From: Paenibacillus sp. RUD330
GTDB taxonomy: Bacteria > Bacillota > Bacilli > Paenibacillales > Paenibacillaceae
Direction of reading: 5' to 3'
DNA: 64,000 nucleotides
Assembly: GCF_002243345.2 (NCBI RefSeq)
Contig: NZ_CP022655.2
Location: forward strand, 2,730,501-2,794,500
Shown here piece by piece: positions 47,188 to 55,269 of the stretch (position 1 is the stretch's first letter; the number at the start of each line of letters is the position of its first letter). Under the pieces are notes generated by a model. That model was given only the letters and a program-made list of their open reading frames with translations, did no database searches and was not told where the DNA came from. The translations under genes and the position numbers were made by a program.

Positions 47188-47952
47188 GTGCCTTTTTGGA
47201 ACAACAAGCACGGCAAACATCGGATTATGATGAAAAAGGAAGAGCTTGCCGGGCATTTGCCGCCAACGGCAATGGCCTCGAAGGAATCCGTCCGGCGAAT
47301 GGCGGAGCGGCATGGATCGGTTTATTTGAAACCCATCCTCGGCACGGGAGGTTTCGGCATCTTCAAGCTGTCCAAGGAAAACGGCAAGTTCCGGCTTCAG
47401 AACGGCACTCGAAGCCGTATATTCGGGCAGTACGAAAAAGCGTACGCCGCATTCGCTTCCTCGTCGCAAAAAAAACGGTATTTGGTTCAGAAGAGCATTC
47501 CGCTTCTGCGCATTGAAGGAAGGCCTTTCGATCTTCGAATCATGGTGCAGCGCAATTCCCGGCATGAATGGGAAGTAACGGGAACGGTCGCGCGGCTCGC
47601 CCTTCCCCGCAAAATCGTGACCAACTATCATAGCGGAGGCAAGCCGATGCCGTTGTGGGAGCTGCTCGGCTCCAAGGTTCCAGAGGCGGATCGTCCCGCT
47701 TACGAGAAGCGGCTGAACCGGCTTGCGCTGCAGGCCAGCAGCCATCTGGGCGCCTATTTCCCGCGTTTCCGAGCCTATGGAGTCGATGTCGGCATCGACG
47801 AGAAGCTGCGTCCCTGGATCATTGAAGTGAATTCCAAGCCGGACAAATCCATCTTCAACGCGCTGCCGGACAAACGGATGTACCGCAAAATACTGCGTTA
47901 CGGGCGCCTCGATAGAACGGCGAGAGGACAAAGGTCCACGACGAAGAAATAG
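47188..47952 (+). CDS. YheC/YheD-family ATP-grasp protein (spore coat-associated type)
   Basis: A 254-residue protein starting at GTG with CGGAGGG upstream. ATP-grasp features are VYLKPILGTGGFGIFKL (nucleotide loop), FDLRIMVQRN and the metal-binding end YGVDVGIDEKLRPWIIEVN. This matches the YheC/YheD group of endospore coat-associated proteins in Bacillus and Paenibacillus, whose reaction is unknown. It is shorter than YheD because it lacks the N-terminal extension. It supports a spore-forming host. Confidence 0.8.
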   Translation: MPFWNNKHGKHRIMMKKEELAGHLPPTAMASKESVRRMAERHGSVYLKPILGTGGFGIFKLSKENGKFRLQNGTRSRIFGQYEKAYAAFASSSQKKRYLVQKSIPLLRIEGRPFDLRIMVQRNSRHEWEVTGTVARLALPRKIVTNYHSGGKPMPLWELLGSKVPEADRPAYEKRLNRLALQASSHLGAYFPRFRAYGVDVGIDEKLRPWIIEVNSKPDKSIFNALPDKRMYRKILRYGRLDRTARGQRSTTKK

Positions 47953-48022
47953 CCAAGAGCAACAACCGAGAGCCGATCAGGCATGCCTTTTCGGCTCCGC
48001 AGCCGTCATAAGGCATAACGCA

Positions 48023-48064
48023 AAGCCCCCGTGCAAGATACGGCTGTATCCTGCACGGGGGCTT
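48023..48064. terminator. Terminator between convergent genes
   Basis: AAGCCCCCGTGCA pairs with TGCACGGGGGCTT around a 16-base loop between the convergent YheC/D-like and GIY-YIG genes. U tracts are weak on both sides, but the stem is very strong. Confidence 0.75.
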
Positions 48065-48075
48065 CGTTGCTTGAA

Positions 48076-48432
48076 TCAGTTGTAGAACTGCTTGTCCACA
48101 TTGTATTTCGACTTGAACTTATTGATGATATAGGTTTCATAAATGTCCCGGTCAACCGCGTCCTCGACGACGCAGACCGAGATTTTGGCCACTTCGTCGC
48201 GATGCTTCTTCATGGGCGACACGGAGTCCTCGAAATGCTTCTTGATTCTAGGCCGCAGCTTCCGCGCCTTGCCGACGAACAGCAGCTCGTCCTTGGCGTT
48301 GTAGAACATGAAGATGCCGCCTTTTTCTCTCGTGATCAGGTGGAAATCCGTAAATCCGAAAATATGGCTCTGATCGGGATTGCTCTGTTTGGCGATGGTC
48401 ACTTCCGGTGTCGGAATGGTGATGCTTATCAA
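48076..48432 (-). CDS. GIY-YIG domain nuclease-like protein
   Basis: A 118-residue protein with a single GIY-YIG-type domain. GIFMFYNAKDELLFVGKARK carries degenerate GIY (GIF) and YIG (FVG) elements, the conserved Arg is in the RPRIKKHF stretch, and the glutamate/asparagine pair is in YETYIINKFKSKYN. Related small Paenibacillus proteins are annotated as excision-repair endonuclease-like. The start is TTG at 48432 with AAAGGACG upstream. DNA cleavage is plausible but untested; the substituted motif tyrosines leave activity open. Confidence 0.75.
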   Translation of the reverse strand: MISITIPTPEVTIAKQSNPDQSHIFGFTDFHLITREKGGIFMFYNAKDELLFVGKARKLRPRIKKHFEDSVSPMKKHRDEVAKISVCVVEDAVDRDIYETYIINKFKSKYNVDKQFYN

Positions 48433-48502
48433 GGCTGTTCACGTCCTTTTTCCTATCTATCAGAAGAATTATACCATGGATGGGGAAGGAATTCCTTATC
48501 GG

Positions 48503-48907
48503 TCAGTTGCCGGCGGCAATGGCTTCGATCTCAATCAGCAGCTCTTCCCGGATCAGCCTGCGCACTTCCACTGCCGAGCTTGCCGGGGGCTGCGCCGTGT
48601 CGATGAATTGATCCCGGATCTCCCGGACGACCGGCATGCCGGAAATGTCGGTCATGAAGAAGGTCAGTTTCACGACATCCCGGAAGGTCATGCCGACGGC
48701 CTCGAGCGCAGCGGCGATATTTTCAAACACCTGTCTCGTCTGCGCGGCAAGGTCGCCTTCGCCTATCAGCTGCCCTTGTTCTCCGAATGCCACTTGCCCC
48801 GAGACGTGCACGGTTCTGGAGGCAGTCGTCTCTACGGCATGCGTATAACCGAAAGCCGGAGCCAGCTTGTCCGGATTCACGAAACGGGTGTGATGTTGTT
48901 CACTCAT
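48503..48907 (-). CDS. RidA-family enamine/imine deaminase
   Basis: A 134-residue RidA/YjgF-like protein, which as a trimer hydrolyses reactive enamines and imines such as 2-aminoacrylate. Visible are the VHVSGQVAFGEQGQLIGEGD segment, FENIAAALEAVGMTFRDVVK and the C-terminal PPASSAVEVRRL-EIEAIA pattern. AGAGGTG precedes the ATG at 48907. In true RidA the arginine of the PxRS motif binds the carboxylate; here PPASS replaces it, so this may belong to a Rid subfamily of unknown substrate. Confidence 0.82.
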   Translation of the reverse strand: MSEQHHTRFVNPDKLAPAFGYTHAVETTASRTVHVSGQVAFGEQGQLIGEGDLAAQTRQVFENIAAALEAVGMTFRDVVKLTFFMTDISGMPVVREIRDQFIDTAQPPASSAVEVRRLIREELLIEIEAIAAGN

Positions 48908-49108
48908 GTTAAGCACCTCTCTGTTCTTATGGTTGTAAGCGGGTCCAGGTTATATTCTCCTTCGGCCGCCATTCTCCCTTTTCCCCGGCTCATCGACAGC
49001 CTGGTTCATAGATTAAGATGATTATAGAGAATGAAGATGCTATGATAGATCCATATCTGTCCTGAGATCATTAACTTGCATCCGCATAGAGAGAATTGAG
49101 GATCCGTC

Positions 49109-49987
49109 TTGAAGAAATTCAAAAAGTTCTATATTGAAATTACGAGCGTGTGCAACCTCGCCTGCACGTTCTGCCCTCCGACCAAGAGGGAGGCCAGCTT
49201 CATCAAGGTCGACGACTTCGTCAAGAGACTCGATGAAATCAAGCCTCATACCGACTACATCTATCTTCACGTGAAGGGCGAGCCGCTGCTGCATCCCAAA
49301 ATCGATCAGCTGCTGGATCTCAGCCATGAGCGCGGCTTCAAGGTGAACATTACGACCAACGGAACGTTGATCATGAAAAATAAAGCCAAGCTGCTGAACA
49401 AGCCTGCGCTGCGCCAGATGAACTTTTCCTTGCACAGCTTCGACGGCCATATCGGCTCCACCAACAAAGAAGCCTATGTATCGACGATCCTGTCGTTCAT
49501 CAAGGAGGCTCTGGAATCGACGGACATTCTGTTCTCGCTCCGGCTCTGGAATCTGCGAACGGACAATGCCACCAACCAGGAGATCAAGCGCAACCGCCAG
49601 GTGCTGGAGATCATCGAGCGGGAGTTCGGCCTGGACTATCAGATCGAAGAGCAGTTCCAGCGCGGCTCGGGACTCAAAATCGCCGACCGGCTCTATCTGA
49701 ACCAGGATCACGAGTTCGAATGGCCGGATCTGGACGCCGAAGAGGACGACGGCAAAGGATTCTGCCATGGCCTCCGCAACCAGGCCGCGATTCTCGCCAA
49801 TGGTACGGTCGTTCCATGCTGCCTGGATGGCGAAGGCGTCATCAACCTCGGCAACATCAACCAGCAGCCGTTCGCCGAGATCATCGAAGGCGACCGCGCG
49901 AACAAGCTGTACGACGGGTTTTCCCGCCGGGAAGCCGTCGAGGAATTATGCCGCAAATGCGGCTATCGCAAGCGCTTCGGAACGTAG
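49109..49987 (+). CDS. Radical SAM protein with SPASM-like C-terminus
   Basis: A 292-residue enzyme starting at TTG with GAGG upstream. CNLACTFC (Cys15, Cys19, Cys22) binds the SAM-cleaving 4Fe-4S cluster. The barrel shows HVKGEPLLHPKID (the GGEP-like SAM site) and VNITTNGTL. The C-terminal part has GTVVPCCLDG and ELCRKCGYRKRF, a SPASM/twitch-type auxiliary cluster region. No peptide precursor gene lies beside it, so a peptide-modifying role cannot be assigned; it resembles general SPASM proteins of Firmicutes. Confidence 0.85.
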   Translation: MKKFKKFYIEITSVCNLACTFCPPTKREASFIKVDDFVKRLDEIKPHTDYIYLHVKGEPLLHPKIDQLLDLSHERGFKVNITTNGTLIMKNKAKLLNKPALRQMNFSLHSFDGHIGSTNKEAYVSTILSFIKEALESTDILFSLRLWNLRTDNATNQEIKRNRQVLEIIEREFGLDYQIEEQFQRGSGLKIADRLYLNQDHEFEWPDLDAEEDDGKGFCHGLRNQAAILANGTVVPCCLDGEGVINLGNINQQPFAEIIEGDRANKLYDGFSRREAVEELCRKCGYRKRFGT

Positions 49988-50022
49988 GGACACAACGTCC
50001 GGCAGCGGCCTCAACGACAGCC

Positions 50023-50076
50023 AAAAAGCTCATCTCCATGCAGCCGCCTCAAGTGGGCGCATGGAGATGAGCTTTT
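50023..50076. terminator. Bidirectional intrinsic terminator
   Basis: An 18-bp stem (AAAAGCTCATCTCCATGC and its complement) with a 17-base loop lies between the convergent radical SAM and CDF genes. A and T runs flank both sides. Confidence 0.9.
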
Positions 50077-50081
50077 GCTGT

Positions 50082-50987
50082 TCATGTTTCGCGGATTTGC
50101 TTCTTAGGGGAGCGGGTCGGCTCGTAATGGACATGAACCTCGTACACATCCTCGGTGAGGATCAATTCCTCCTCCACTTTCGTCGCGATATCGTGCGCCG
50201 CCCGGAACTCCGAATCCGCCGCTACGAGAATGACGATGTCGACGACCGCGTTGCTTCCGTAGTTTCTGGCCCGGATGCTCTTGACTCCGCGTACGCCAGC
50301 GACGCCCAGCACGATTGCCTTGAACGATTGGATCCGGGTTTCGTCGAAGCCGTCGGATAGATGATGCGAAGCTTCGCGGAATATATCCCAGGCCGTCTTG
50401 CAGATGATGAATCCGACCAGAACGGCCGTCAGCGGGTCGAGCCAGGGAAGGTGGAACTGGGAGCCGACAATGCCGATGACCGTGCCGATGCTGACGAAAG
50501 CGTCGGAAATATTGTCCTTCGCAGCCGCCATGACGGCTTGGCTGTTGATCTTAACCGCCAATTTCTTGTTGTAGCGGTAGACGAAGTACATGACGGCGGC
50601 GCTGGCAAGGCCGGTCCATGCGGCAGCGAGATCCGGAGATTGCTCCTTGCCTTGGAAGATCGACATGACCGCTCCGTAGAGCACCTGAAAGCCAACGGCC
50701 ATCATGATGAACGATGCGACCAGGGATGCGATCGTCTCCGACTTCCAGTGGCCGTAAGGATGATCCTCGTCGGCCGGCCTTTGGGCGAGCCTCAGTCCGA
50801 TCAGAACCGCGATCGAGGCGACGATGTCTGTCGCATTGTTCAAGCCGTCCGCGCGCAGCGCCTCCGAATTCGAAGCATATCCTATGATCAGCTTGAGCGC
50901 CGATAGGCAGATATAGGCCAGAATGCTTATGATGGCCCCTCGTTCGCCCAATTTTAGATTATCGAATCTCTTTTGCTGCTCTTCCAT
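50082..50987 (-). CDS. Cation diffusion facilitator (CDF) metal exporter
   Basis: A 301-residue protein with six predicted membrane helices followed by a cytosolic ferredoxin-like domain (about 210-290). Metal-site elements are ADGLNNATD in helix 2 and AAAKDNISDA in helix 5, with HPYGHWKSE in the loop between. It should export Zn, Mn, Co or Fe using the proton gradient; these motifs are closer to the Mn/Fe/Zn CDF types than to CzcD with its His-rich loop. GGGAG precedes the ATG. An inverted repeat AACCA-ACC-TGGTT at 51021-51033, upstream of the start, could be a metal-regulator site. Confidence 0.88.
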   Translation of the reverse strand: MEEQQKRFDNLKLGERGAIISILAYICLSALKLIIGYASNSEALRADGLNNATDIVASIAVLIGLRLAQRPADEDHPYGHWKSETIASLVASFIMMAVGFQVLYGAVMSIFQGKEQSPDLAAAWTGLASAAVMYFVYRYNKKLAVKINSQAVMAAAKDNISDAFVSIGTVIGIVGSQFHLPWLDPLTAVLVGFIICKTAWDIFREASHHLSDGFDETRIQSFKAIVLGVAGVRGVKSIRARNYGSNAVVDIVILVAADSEFRAAHDIATKVEEELILTEDVYEVHVHYEPTRSPKKQIRET

Positions 50988-50999
50988 CCGTTATTCTGA

Positions 51000-51268
51000 C
51001 TCCCCTCGAACCCCTCTTCCAACCAACCTGGTTATGGTAACAAGAAAGGAGCAAGTGGGTCTAGAGAAACGTTTTTTCTTAGCGCTCAATTAATTTAGGC
51101 ATGTAAATAATGTTTCTTCCACGCCACTCTTTAGGACATGTTCAAATATGTCCTATGAAAGGCATGGAAATAACGAGAGCCGCTTGGCAGGCCGGCAACT
51201 AGGGATAGGGTGATTCCCCCTCCCGCTACCTGGCCCGCAGCTTCTTGTTGCCGTCATCCGACATTCCT
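51000..51268. other. Intergenic region without genes
   Basis: Between the CDF gene and the MarR promoter I see no reading frame worth calling. It contains the AACCA-ACC-TGGTT dyad near the CDF start and a perfect 8-bp inverted repeat TAGGACAT / ATGTCCTA at 51132-51155. Base composition becomes more AT-rich around 51070-51160 than in the flanking genes. Confidence 0.55.
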
Positions 51269-51296
51269 TTGCAAATGGTTCCGGTTTTGATACAAT
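51269..51296 (+). promoter_or_regulatory. Promoter of the MarR gene
   Basis: TTGCAA and TACAAT are spaced by 16 bases, about 80 bp before the TTG start of the MarR gene and directly before its operator. Confidence 0.65.
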
Positions 51297-51326
51297 CAAT
51301 CTAAACTCATCAAGCATCTCTTTAAT

Positions 51327-51353
51327 CGAATATCTTGATAGTCAAGATATTCG
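51327..51353. promoter_or_regulatory. MarR operator (perfect inverted repeat)
   Basis: CGAATATCTTGA-TAG-TCAAGATATTCG has 12-bp perfect arms with a 3-base centre, between the promoter and the start of the MarR gene. TATCTTGA-type dyads are typical MarR/MhqR/OhrR operators, so direct autorepression is very likely. Confidence 0.8.
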
Positions 51354-51376
51354 CACAGTAAAAGGAGGGCTGCCCT

Positions 51377-51868
51377 TTGTCCAGCGAACAGAAACAAGAA
51401 CAACCGACAGCAGAGCAGGAGCGCCTCACGCTGCGGATGCGGAGCCTCGGCACCCGTACCGTCCTTTACCAGCAATATGCCGCCTCCTCTCTCGGGCTGT
51501 ACAATAACGATTACCTTTCCGTGGATATTCTTCATGAAAAAGGCCCGATTACCGCGGGCGAGCTGTCCAAGCTCACCGGACTTGCGACGGGCAGCGTCAC
51601 CGCTCTGATCGACCGGCTCGAAAAAAACGGATTCGTGCGCAGGCAGAACGATCCGAAGGACCGCCGCAAGGTCATCATCGTTCCCCTGTACGAGGATAAG
51701 AAAGAGGTCAGCGAGACGTACGACCCGCTGCATGCGAGGATGATCCAGCTGGCCGCCTCCTACGCGCCGGAGGAGCTTGAGCTCATTGCCGAGTTCCTGG
51801 GCAAGGCGAGCGACATCATCGAGGAGCAGATCTATTCCCTCAGCTCAGCACCCAAAACCAAATCATAG
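51377..51868 (+). CDS. MarR-family transcriptional regulator
   Basis: A 163-residue winged-helix regulator starting at TTG with AAAGGAGGG upstream. The DNA-binding part is LHEKGPITAGELSKLTGLATGS-type followed by LIDRLEKNGFVRR and the wing DPKDRRKVIIVPL. No redox cysteine is seen in the sensing helices, so it is not an obvious OhrR-type peroxide sensor. A perfect palindrome lies in its leader. A terminator follows at once and no co-transcribed gene exists, so targets other than itself must lie elsewhere. Confidence 0.87.
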   Translation: MSSEQKQEQPTAEQERLTLRMRSLGTRTVLYQQYAASSLGLYNNDYLSVDILHEKGPITAGELSKLTGLATGSVTALIDRLEKNGFVRRQNDPKDRRKVIIVPLYEDKKEVSETYDPLHARMIQLAASYAPEELELIAEFLGKASDIIEEQIYSLSSAPKTKS

Positions 51869-51877
51869 CTGAAAGGA

Positions 51878-51919
51878 CGAAACGAAAAACCGCGGATATC
51901 CGCGGTTTTTTCGTTTCGT
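51878..51919. terminator. Bidirectional intrinsic terminator
   Basis: A nearly perfect palindrome centred on CCGCGGAT/ATCCGCGG, extended by ACGAAACGAAAAA on one side and its complement on the other, serves the MarR gene and the convergent secreted-protein gene. Confidence 0.92.
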
Positions 51920-51986
51920 GGCAAGAACGCATGAAGCGGATCGCATTCTTGAAGGATCAAGCGAGCCGCCTCTGCCTTCAGGCCGC

Positions 51987-53339
51987 TTAATTGGCAGCCC
52001 AGATGGTCGCGGTCACTCTGGCTTCGCCGGTGCTGGTGAGCGCATCCGTCCAGGCGACGACTTGGCCAGGTTGAGGCGAGGCCGTCAGCGCGCCCATCGC
52101 ATCGTCGCCGCTCGTTCCGTCGGAATCGTTGATCTCGATGGAAATGGCGCTGCCTGCAGGAACATTGACGTAGCGGTCGTTGTAGGCCGAGCTGTATTGG
52201 TTCGGGAAGGCAGCGTCCAGCGTTCCCCATGCGACGGAGAAGGATTGGCCGATCGGCGCATCGTTCTTCTTCCATAATCTGTCGTCGGAAACTCCGCTTC
52301 CGTTGGCGCGGATTTTGACGTAGATGTCGCTGCTTCCTCCGAATGGATCCCGATTCGCCAAGCTGGTCATTTTTTGGACCTGAATGCGATGGGAATAATA
52401 GGGATGGCGTACATATGCATGCGAGAAGGCGCCGAGCCCGTTCAAATGCGTGTCCACCATATGGGCGGGGTCGCTGAGAAAATCGCCTGCGAACGTCGGG
52501 CCGTCATCAAGATCGTCCCAAACCCAAGGCATGGCGGCCGAGTCCGCCTGATAATTGTCGCCGTCCAGCTTGCCCCAGCCGCCGAAGGTGTGTCCGTCTC
52601 CGATGTCATAACGGCGGTTCCAGAAGTCGTCGAAGGAAAGCAAGTCATAGCTGTACCGTTTGGAATAGCTACCCGAAGCGTCCGTGACGACATCGGCGCG
52701 GGCTCCGTAATAATAGACGATGCCGTCTCCGCCAGGTGCGCCGGTGCCGTCGTAGGCGTGGTTGCCGTGGCCCCCGATCGGACTTTGGCCGTTGGATTGA
52801 ATGAATACTTTGGGATGGGAGCCGTTGAACAGGACGCCTCCATCCAGATTGTCGGATCCGTTCGTCAGGGGAAGATTGCTGTACTGATACATCTGGTTGT
52901 GCGCCACCGTCTCCATGAGCTGGAAGGAGCCATACGCGCTTCCATCCTTGCGTACGACAACCATCAAGCCCTCCAGGTCGTTCTCGTGCTTGTCCAGGCT
53001 CAGGGGGCCGTCATCGCGTGCATGGTAGTCGTAATACCCGATGAAGTAATGGGTCTCCGTCTCCACGAGTGAATAATAGATGTACGACTTCAATGGAAAA
53101 CGGTCGATGTTCTCCCAATTGTTGTTGCCGACCCAATCTCCGTCATAGTTGAAATTGGTCACATAATCGGCCCGGTACCCATACGTGTCGTTGACATCCT
53201 GATAGAACTCCGGCGCCCAATAAGCGGCCAGCTCCCGCTCCGAGGCCGCATGAGCCTGGCCCGGGTTTCCCAATCCCGCCGCCGACAAGCAAATGATGCC
53301 GGCCACGACCAATCCAAGCCATTTGCGAAGCTGCTTCAT
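51987..53339 (-). CDS. Secreted protein of unknown function with C-terminal C2-like segment
   Basis: A 450-residue exported protein. Residues 1-31 are a signal peptide ending AHA. The mature part begins with LAAYWAPEFYQDVNDTYGYR and contains YYDYHARD then DKHENDLEGLMVVVRKDG. This histidine/acidic run followed by a VVV strand is reminiscent of the GHRHDWE stretch of NPP1-type secreted proteins and the HxxDWE stretch of Vps62-like proteins, but similarity is weak. The last 120 residues (SSDIYVKIRANG, then ISIEINDSDGTSGDDAMGA) look like a C2-type beta sandwich with an acidic calcium loop. GGGAGG precedes the ATG. A 28-bp operator-like palindrome lies 26 bp upstream and shares its core with the ABC-importer promoter, so both may be under the GntR regulator. 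I do not recognise the family firmly. Confidence 0.7.
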   Translation of the reverse strand: MKQLRKWLGLVVAGIICLSAAGLGNPGQAHAASERELAAYWAPEFYQDVNDTYGYRADYVTNFNYDGDWVGNNNWENIDRFPLKSYIYYSLVETETHYFIGYYDYHARDDGPLSLDKHENDLEGLMVVVRKDGSAYGSFQLMETVAHNQMYQYSNLPLTNGSDNLDGGVLFNGSHPKVFIQSNGQSPIGGHGNHAYDGTGAPGGDGIVYYYGARADVVTDASGSYSKRYSYDLLSFDDFWNRRYDIGDGHTFGGWGKLDGDNYQADSAAMPWVWDDLDDGPTFAGDFLSDPAHMVDTHLNGLGAFSHAYVRHPYYSHRIQVQKMTSLANRDPFGGSSDIYVKIRANGSGVSDDRLWKKNDAPIGQSFSVAWGTLDAAFPNQYSSAYNDRYVNVPAGSAISIEINDSDGTSGDDAMGALTASPQPGQVVAWTDALTSTGEARVTATIWAAN

Positions 53340-53365
53340 CCCTACTACCTCCCAAATATTCTTTT

Positions 53366-53393
53366 GCTGTCTGACATCTTGATGTCAGACAGC
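53366..53393. promoter_or_regulatory. Perfect palindromic operator upstream of the secreted-protein gene
   Basis: GCTGTCTGACATC-TT-GATGTCAGACAGC has 13-bp perfect arms. Each arm contains TGTC-N-GACA, itself a dyad. No U tract follows on the minus strand, which argues against a terminator for the phosphatase gene. The same 13-mer occurs at 59236-59248, before the solute-binding-protein gene. Confidence 0.65.
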
Positions 53394-53444
53394 TTATTCA
53401 TCATATAGGGCTTTTGTAAGGTTCGCGTTATCGGCTTCTCAAGC

Positions 53445-54269
53445 TTATGTAAACAACAGCGAGAGCAGGCCGGGCTGCAGGCTCGGGTTGGATGCGACCA
53501 GCGTCTTGTCGTGCAGGGCAAAAGGCTCGCCGCCCGCATTGCTCACGACTCCTCCCGACTCCTGTAGGATCAGCATTCCCGCAGCCACGTCCCAAGGATA
53601 AAGCCCGTCATGCCAAAATCCGGTCAGGCGGCCGCTCGCGACGTGGCATAAATCCAGGCTGGCGGCGCCCAGCACCCTCACGCTGCGAGAAACGCCCGCT
53701 ACCCGCGCGACCTGGGAAGCGGCTACGGAATCCTTTCTCCAATCCGAGGCTTGGAAGCCGGTGGCAAGCAGCGAGCAGGCCAAATCTCCTTCCGCGTCGG
53801 CCCGGAGCTGATTTCCGTTGAGATAAGCCCCTCCGCCTCTAGAAGCTTGGTACAGCTCGTCCGTCGCCGGATTGTACACAACTCCGTGAAGAGGGCTTCC
53901 GTCCTTGACGATGCCGATGGATACGGCGAAATGCGGAATTCCGTGGACAAAGTTGACGGTTCCGTCGATCGGATCGACGATCCATCCGTATCCCGGCGGC
54001 GGATCGGCGATGAAGCGGAAGCAATCCCGGGAACCATCCTGCTCCTCCGAGAGGATCCAATGGTCCGGATAGCGGCAGCCGATCCGGCTCCGGATCAGGT
54101 TCTCGCTATGCAGATCGACTTCCGTCACGAGATCGCTCCGGTTGACCTTGTCTCCGAGCGCATAGGGCTCTTTCATCCGGCGCAGGATCTGCTCTCCGGC
54201 TTCTCTCGCATAAGCGATCGCCGCTGTCAGCAGCTCCTCCTCGATCTCCGGCTCGTATAGTCCGCTCAT
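53445..54269 (-). CDS. Inositol monophosphatase-family phosphatase
   Basis: A 274-residue Mg-dependent phosphatase of the IMPase/FBPase fold. Motif elements are LSEEQD (metal glutamate), WIVDPIDGTVNFVHGIP (the DPxDGTxN signature) and the late WDVAAGMLILQESGG metal aspartate. It should dephosphorylate myo-inositol phosphate or a related polyol phosphate. The ATG at 54269 is chosen because GGAGG lies 6 bp upstream; the upstream MBL gene stops 2 bp before it, showing translational coupling. As the last gene of the importer operon it may process an imported phosphorylated compound. Confidence 0.87.
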   Translation of the reverse strand: MSGLYEPEIEEELLTAAIAYAREAGEQILRRMKEPYALGDKVNRSDLVTEVDLHSENLIRSRIGCRYPDHWILSEEQDGSRDCFRFIADPPPGYGWIVDPIDGTVNFVHGIPHFAVSIGIVKDGSPLHGVVYNPATDELYQASRGGGAYLNGNQLRADAEGDLACSLLATGFQASDWRKDSVAASQVARVAGVSRSVRVLGAASLDLCHVASGRLTGFWHDGLYPWDVAAGMLILQESGGVVSNAGGEPFALHDKTLVASNPSLQPGLLSLLFT

Positions 54270-54271
54270 TC

Positions 54272-55234
54272 TCATCCTCCAATCCACGCTTCGATCGATC
54301 CGGAAGTCAGCCGCTTCTTCTCCATAGGCGCAGTTGCGCCTGTCAGGTGAACGGCGACTCCGAGCGGGGAGCATAACCCGTTCCAACGCCCCTCCAGAGG
54401 TTCGGAGCGGGCGATCGAGATGGGGATGACGGCATGAGCCGGCAGCGCAGCAGACAGCAGCAGCTCGCCAAAAGCATCCTCCAAGCCATGATGAGGCACT
54501 TTCAGCACGCTGCATTTCAGCTCCATCCGCTCGGAGAGGCGCTCCCAGCCGGCAGCCAGCAAGTCTCCTCCGAACAGGACGCCCTGCCCCTCGGCGCCGG
54601 CCTCCTCCAGACGGTAGACGGAGCTGTCGTCGTTGGAGCGGTCAAAAAAAAGCTCCAGCTTCTCCAGTGCATCCTCGGCAGAAAGATTTCCTTCCCTTGA
54701 GGCTTCTGCCAGAACTTCCAGCCCTGGAAGCGGGTCTCCCAGCCACGGATACAAGTGGACCAGACGGCAAGGCCCTTCCTCCCATACGGTCGAGCTGCCC
54801 GCGGAGCTGTAATCGGATCTCCACCGGATCCTGGTTCCCTGTTCCCTGAGCAGCCTGACCAGCTCCCGGTAGCCGGCCAGTATTCCGCTGACCCGCAGCG
54901 CTTGCGGGCTCTCCTCGATGCGGCGGCCTGTCATGGATGCTGCCGCATCGGGGTGAAGGTCGGGGATTTCATAAGGCAGCACGGCATGGACGACCGGAAG
55001 GCTGCGGGCGACATCCAGCAGTCCGTTCAAATGGTCTTCGTGAAGATGCGTCAGGATCATCCAATCCAGACGTCCGATGCGCTGCCTCTTCATCCAGGAC
55101 AGCGGGTGATCACGGCAAGGAGCCTGAAGGCTGTCTCCGCCGTCAATCAACGTGACGCTTCCCGAAGGGGTAAGGATCAAGTGGGCATCTCCCCATCCGA
55201 CGTTGAGGAAGTGAACGGCAGTAGGCAATGGCAA
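54272..55234 (-). CDS. Metallo-beta-lactamase-fold hydrolase (ComEC C-terminal-like)
   Basis: A 320-residue protein. The MBL motif is HLHEDHLNG after MILT. The opening VHFLNVGWGDAHLILTPSG with LIDGGD, and a later VPHHGLEDAF, match the soluble MBL domain related to ComEC and nuclease/phosphodiesterase relatives. It starts at TTG (55234) with GAGGAGGAATTACG upstream. It ends 2 bp before the IMPase gene and follows the ABC ATPase gene after 35 bp, so it belongs to the same transcription unit. A phosphodiesterase step that feeds the phosphatase is an attractive guess, not shown. Confidence 0.8.
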   Translation of the reverse strand: MPLPTAVHFLNVGWGDAHLILTPSGSVTLIDGGDSLQAPCRDHPLSWMKRQRIGRLDWMILTHLHEDHLNGLLDVARSLPVVHAVLPYEIPDLHPDAAASMTGRRIEESPQALRVSGILAGYRELVRLLREQGTRIRWRSDYSSAGSSTVWEEGPCRLVHLYPWLGDPLPGLEVLAEASREGNLSAEDALEKLELFFDRSNDDSSVYRLEEAGAEGQGVLFGGDLLAAGWERLSERMELKCSVLKVPHHGLEDAFGELLLSAALPAHAVIPISIARSEPLEGRWNGLCSPLGVAVHLTGATAPMEKKRLTSGSIEAWIGG

Positions 55235-55269
55235 CGTAATTCCTCCTCTTTAATTTTCCCTTCGACGCT

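Noticed and set aside
49109-49987. Radical SAM peptide-modifying (RiPP) locus
   Set aside because: A SPASM-like protein is present, but I found no short precursor peptide, peptidase or transporter beside it.
53366-53393. Terminator of the IMPase gene
   Set aside because: The stem is perfect but no U run follows on the minus strand, and the same word appears at another promoter, so an operator is the better reading.
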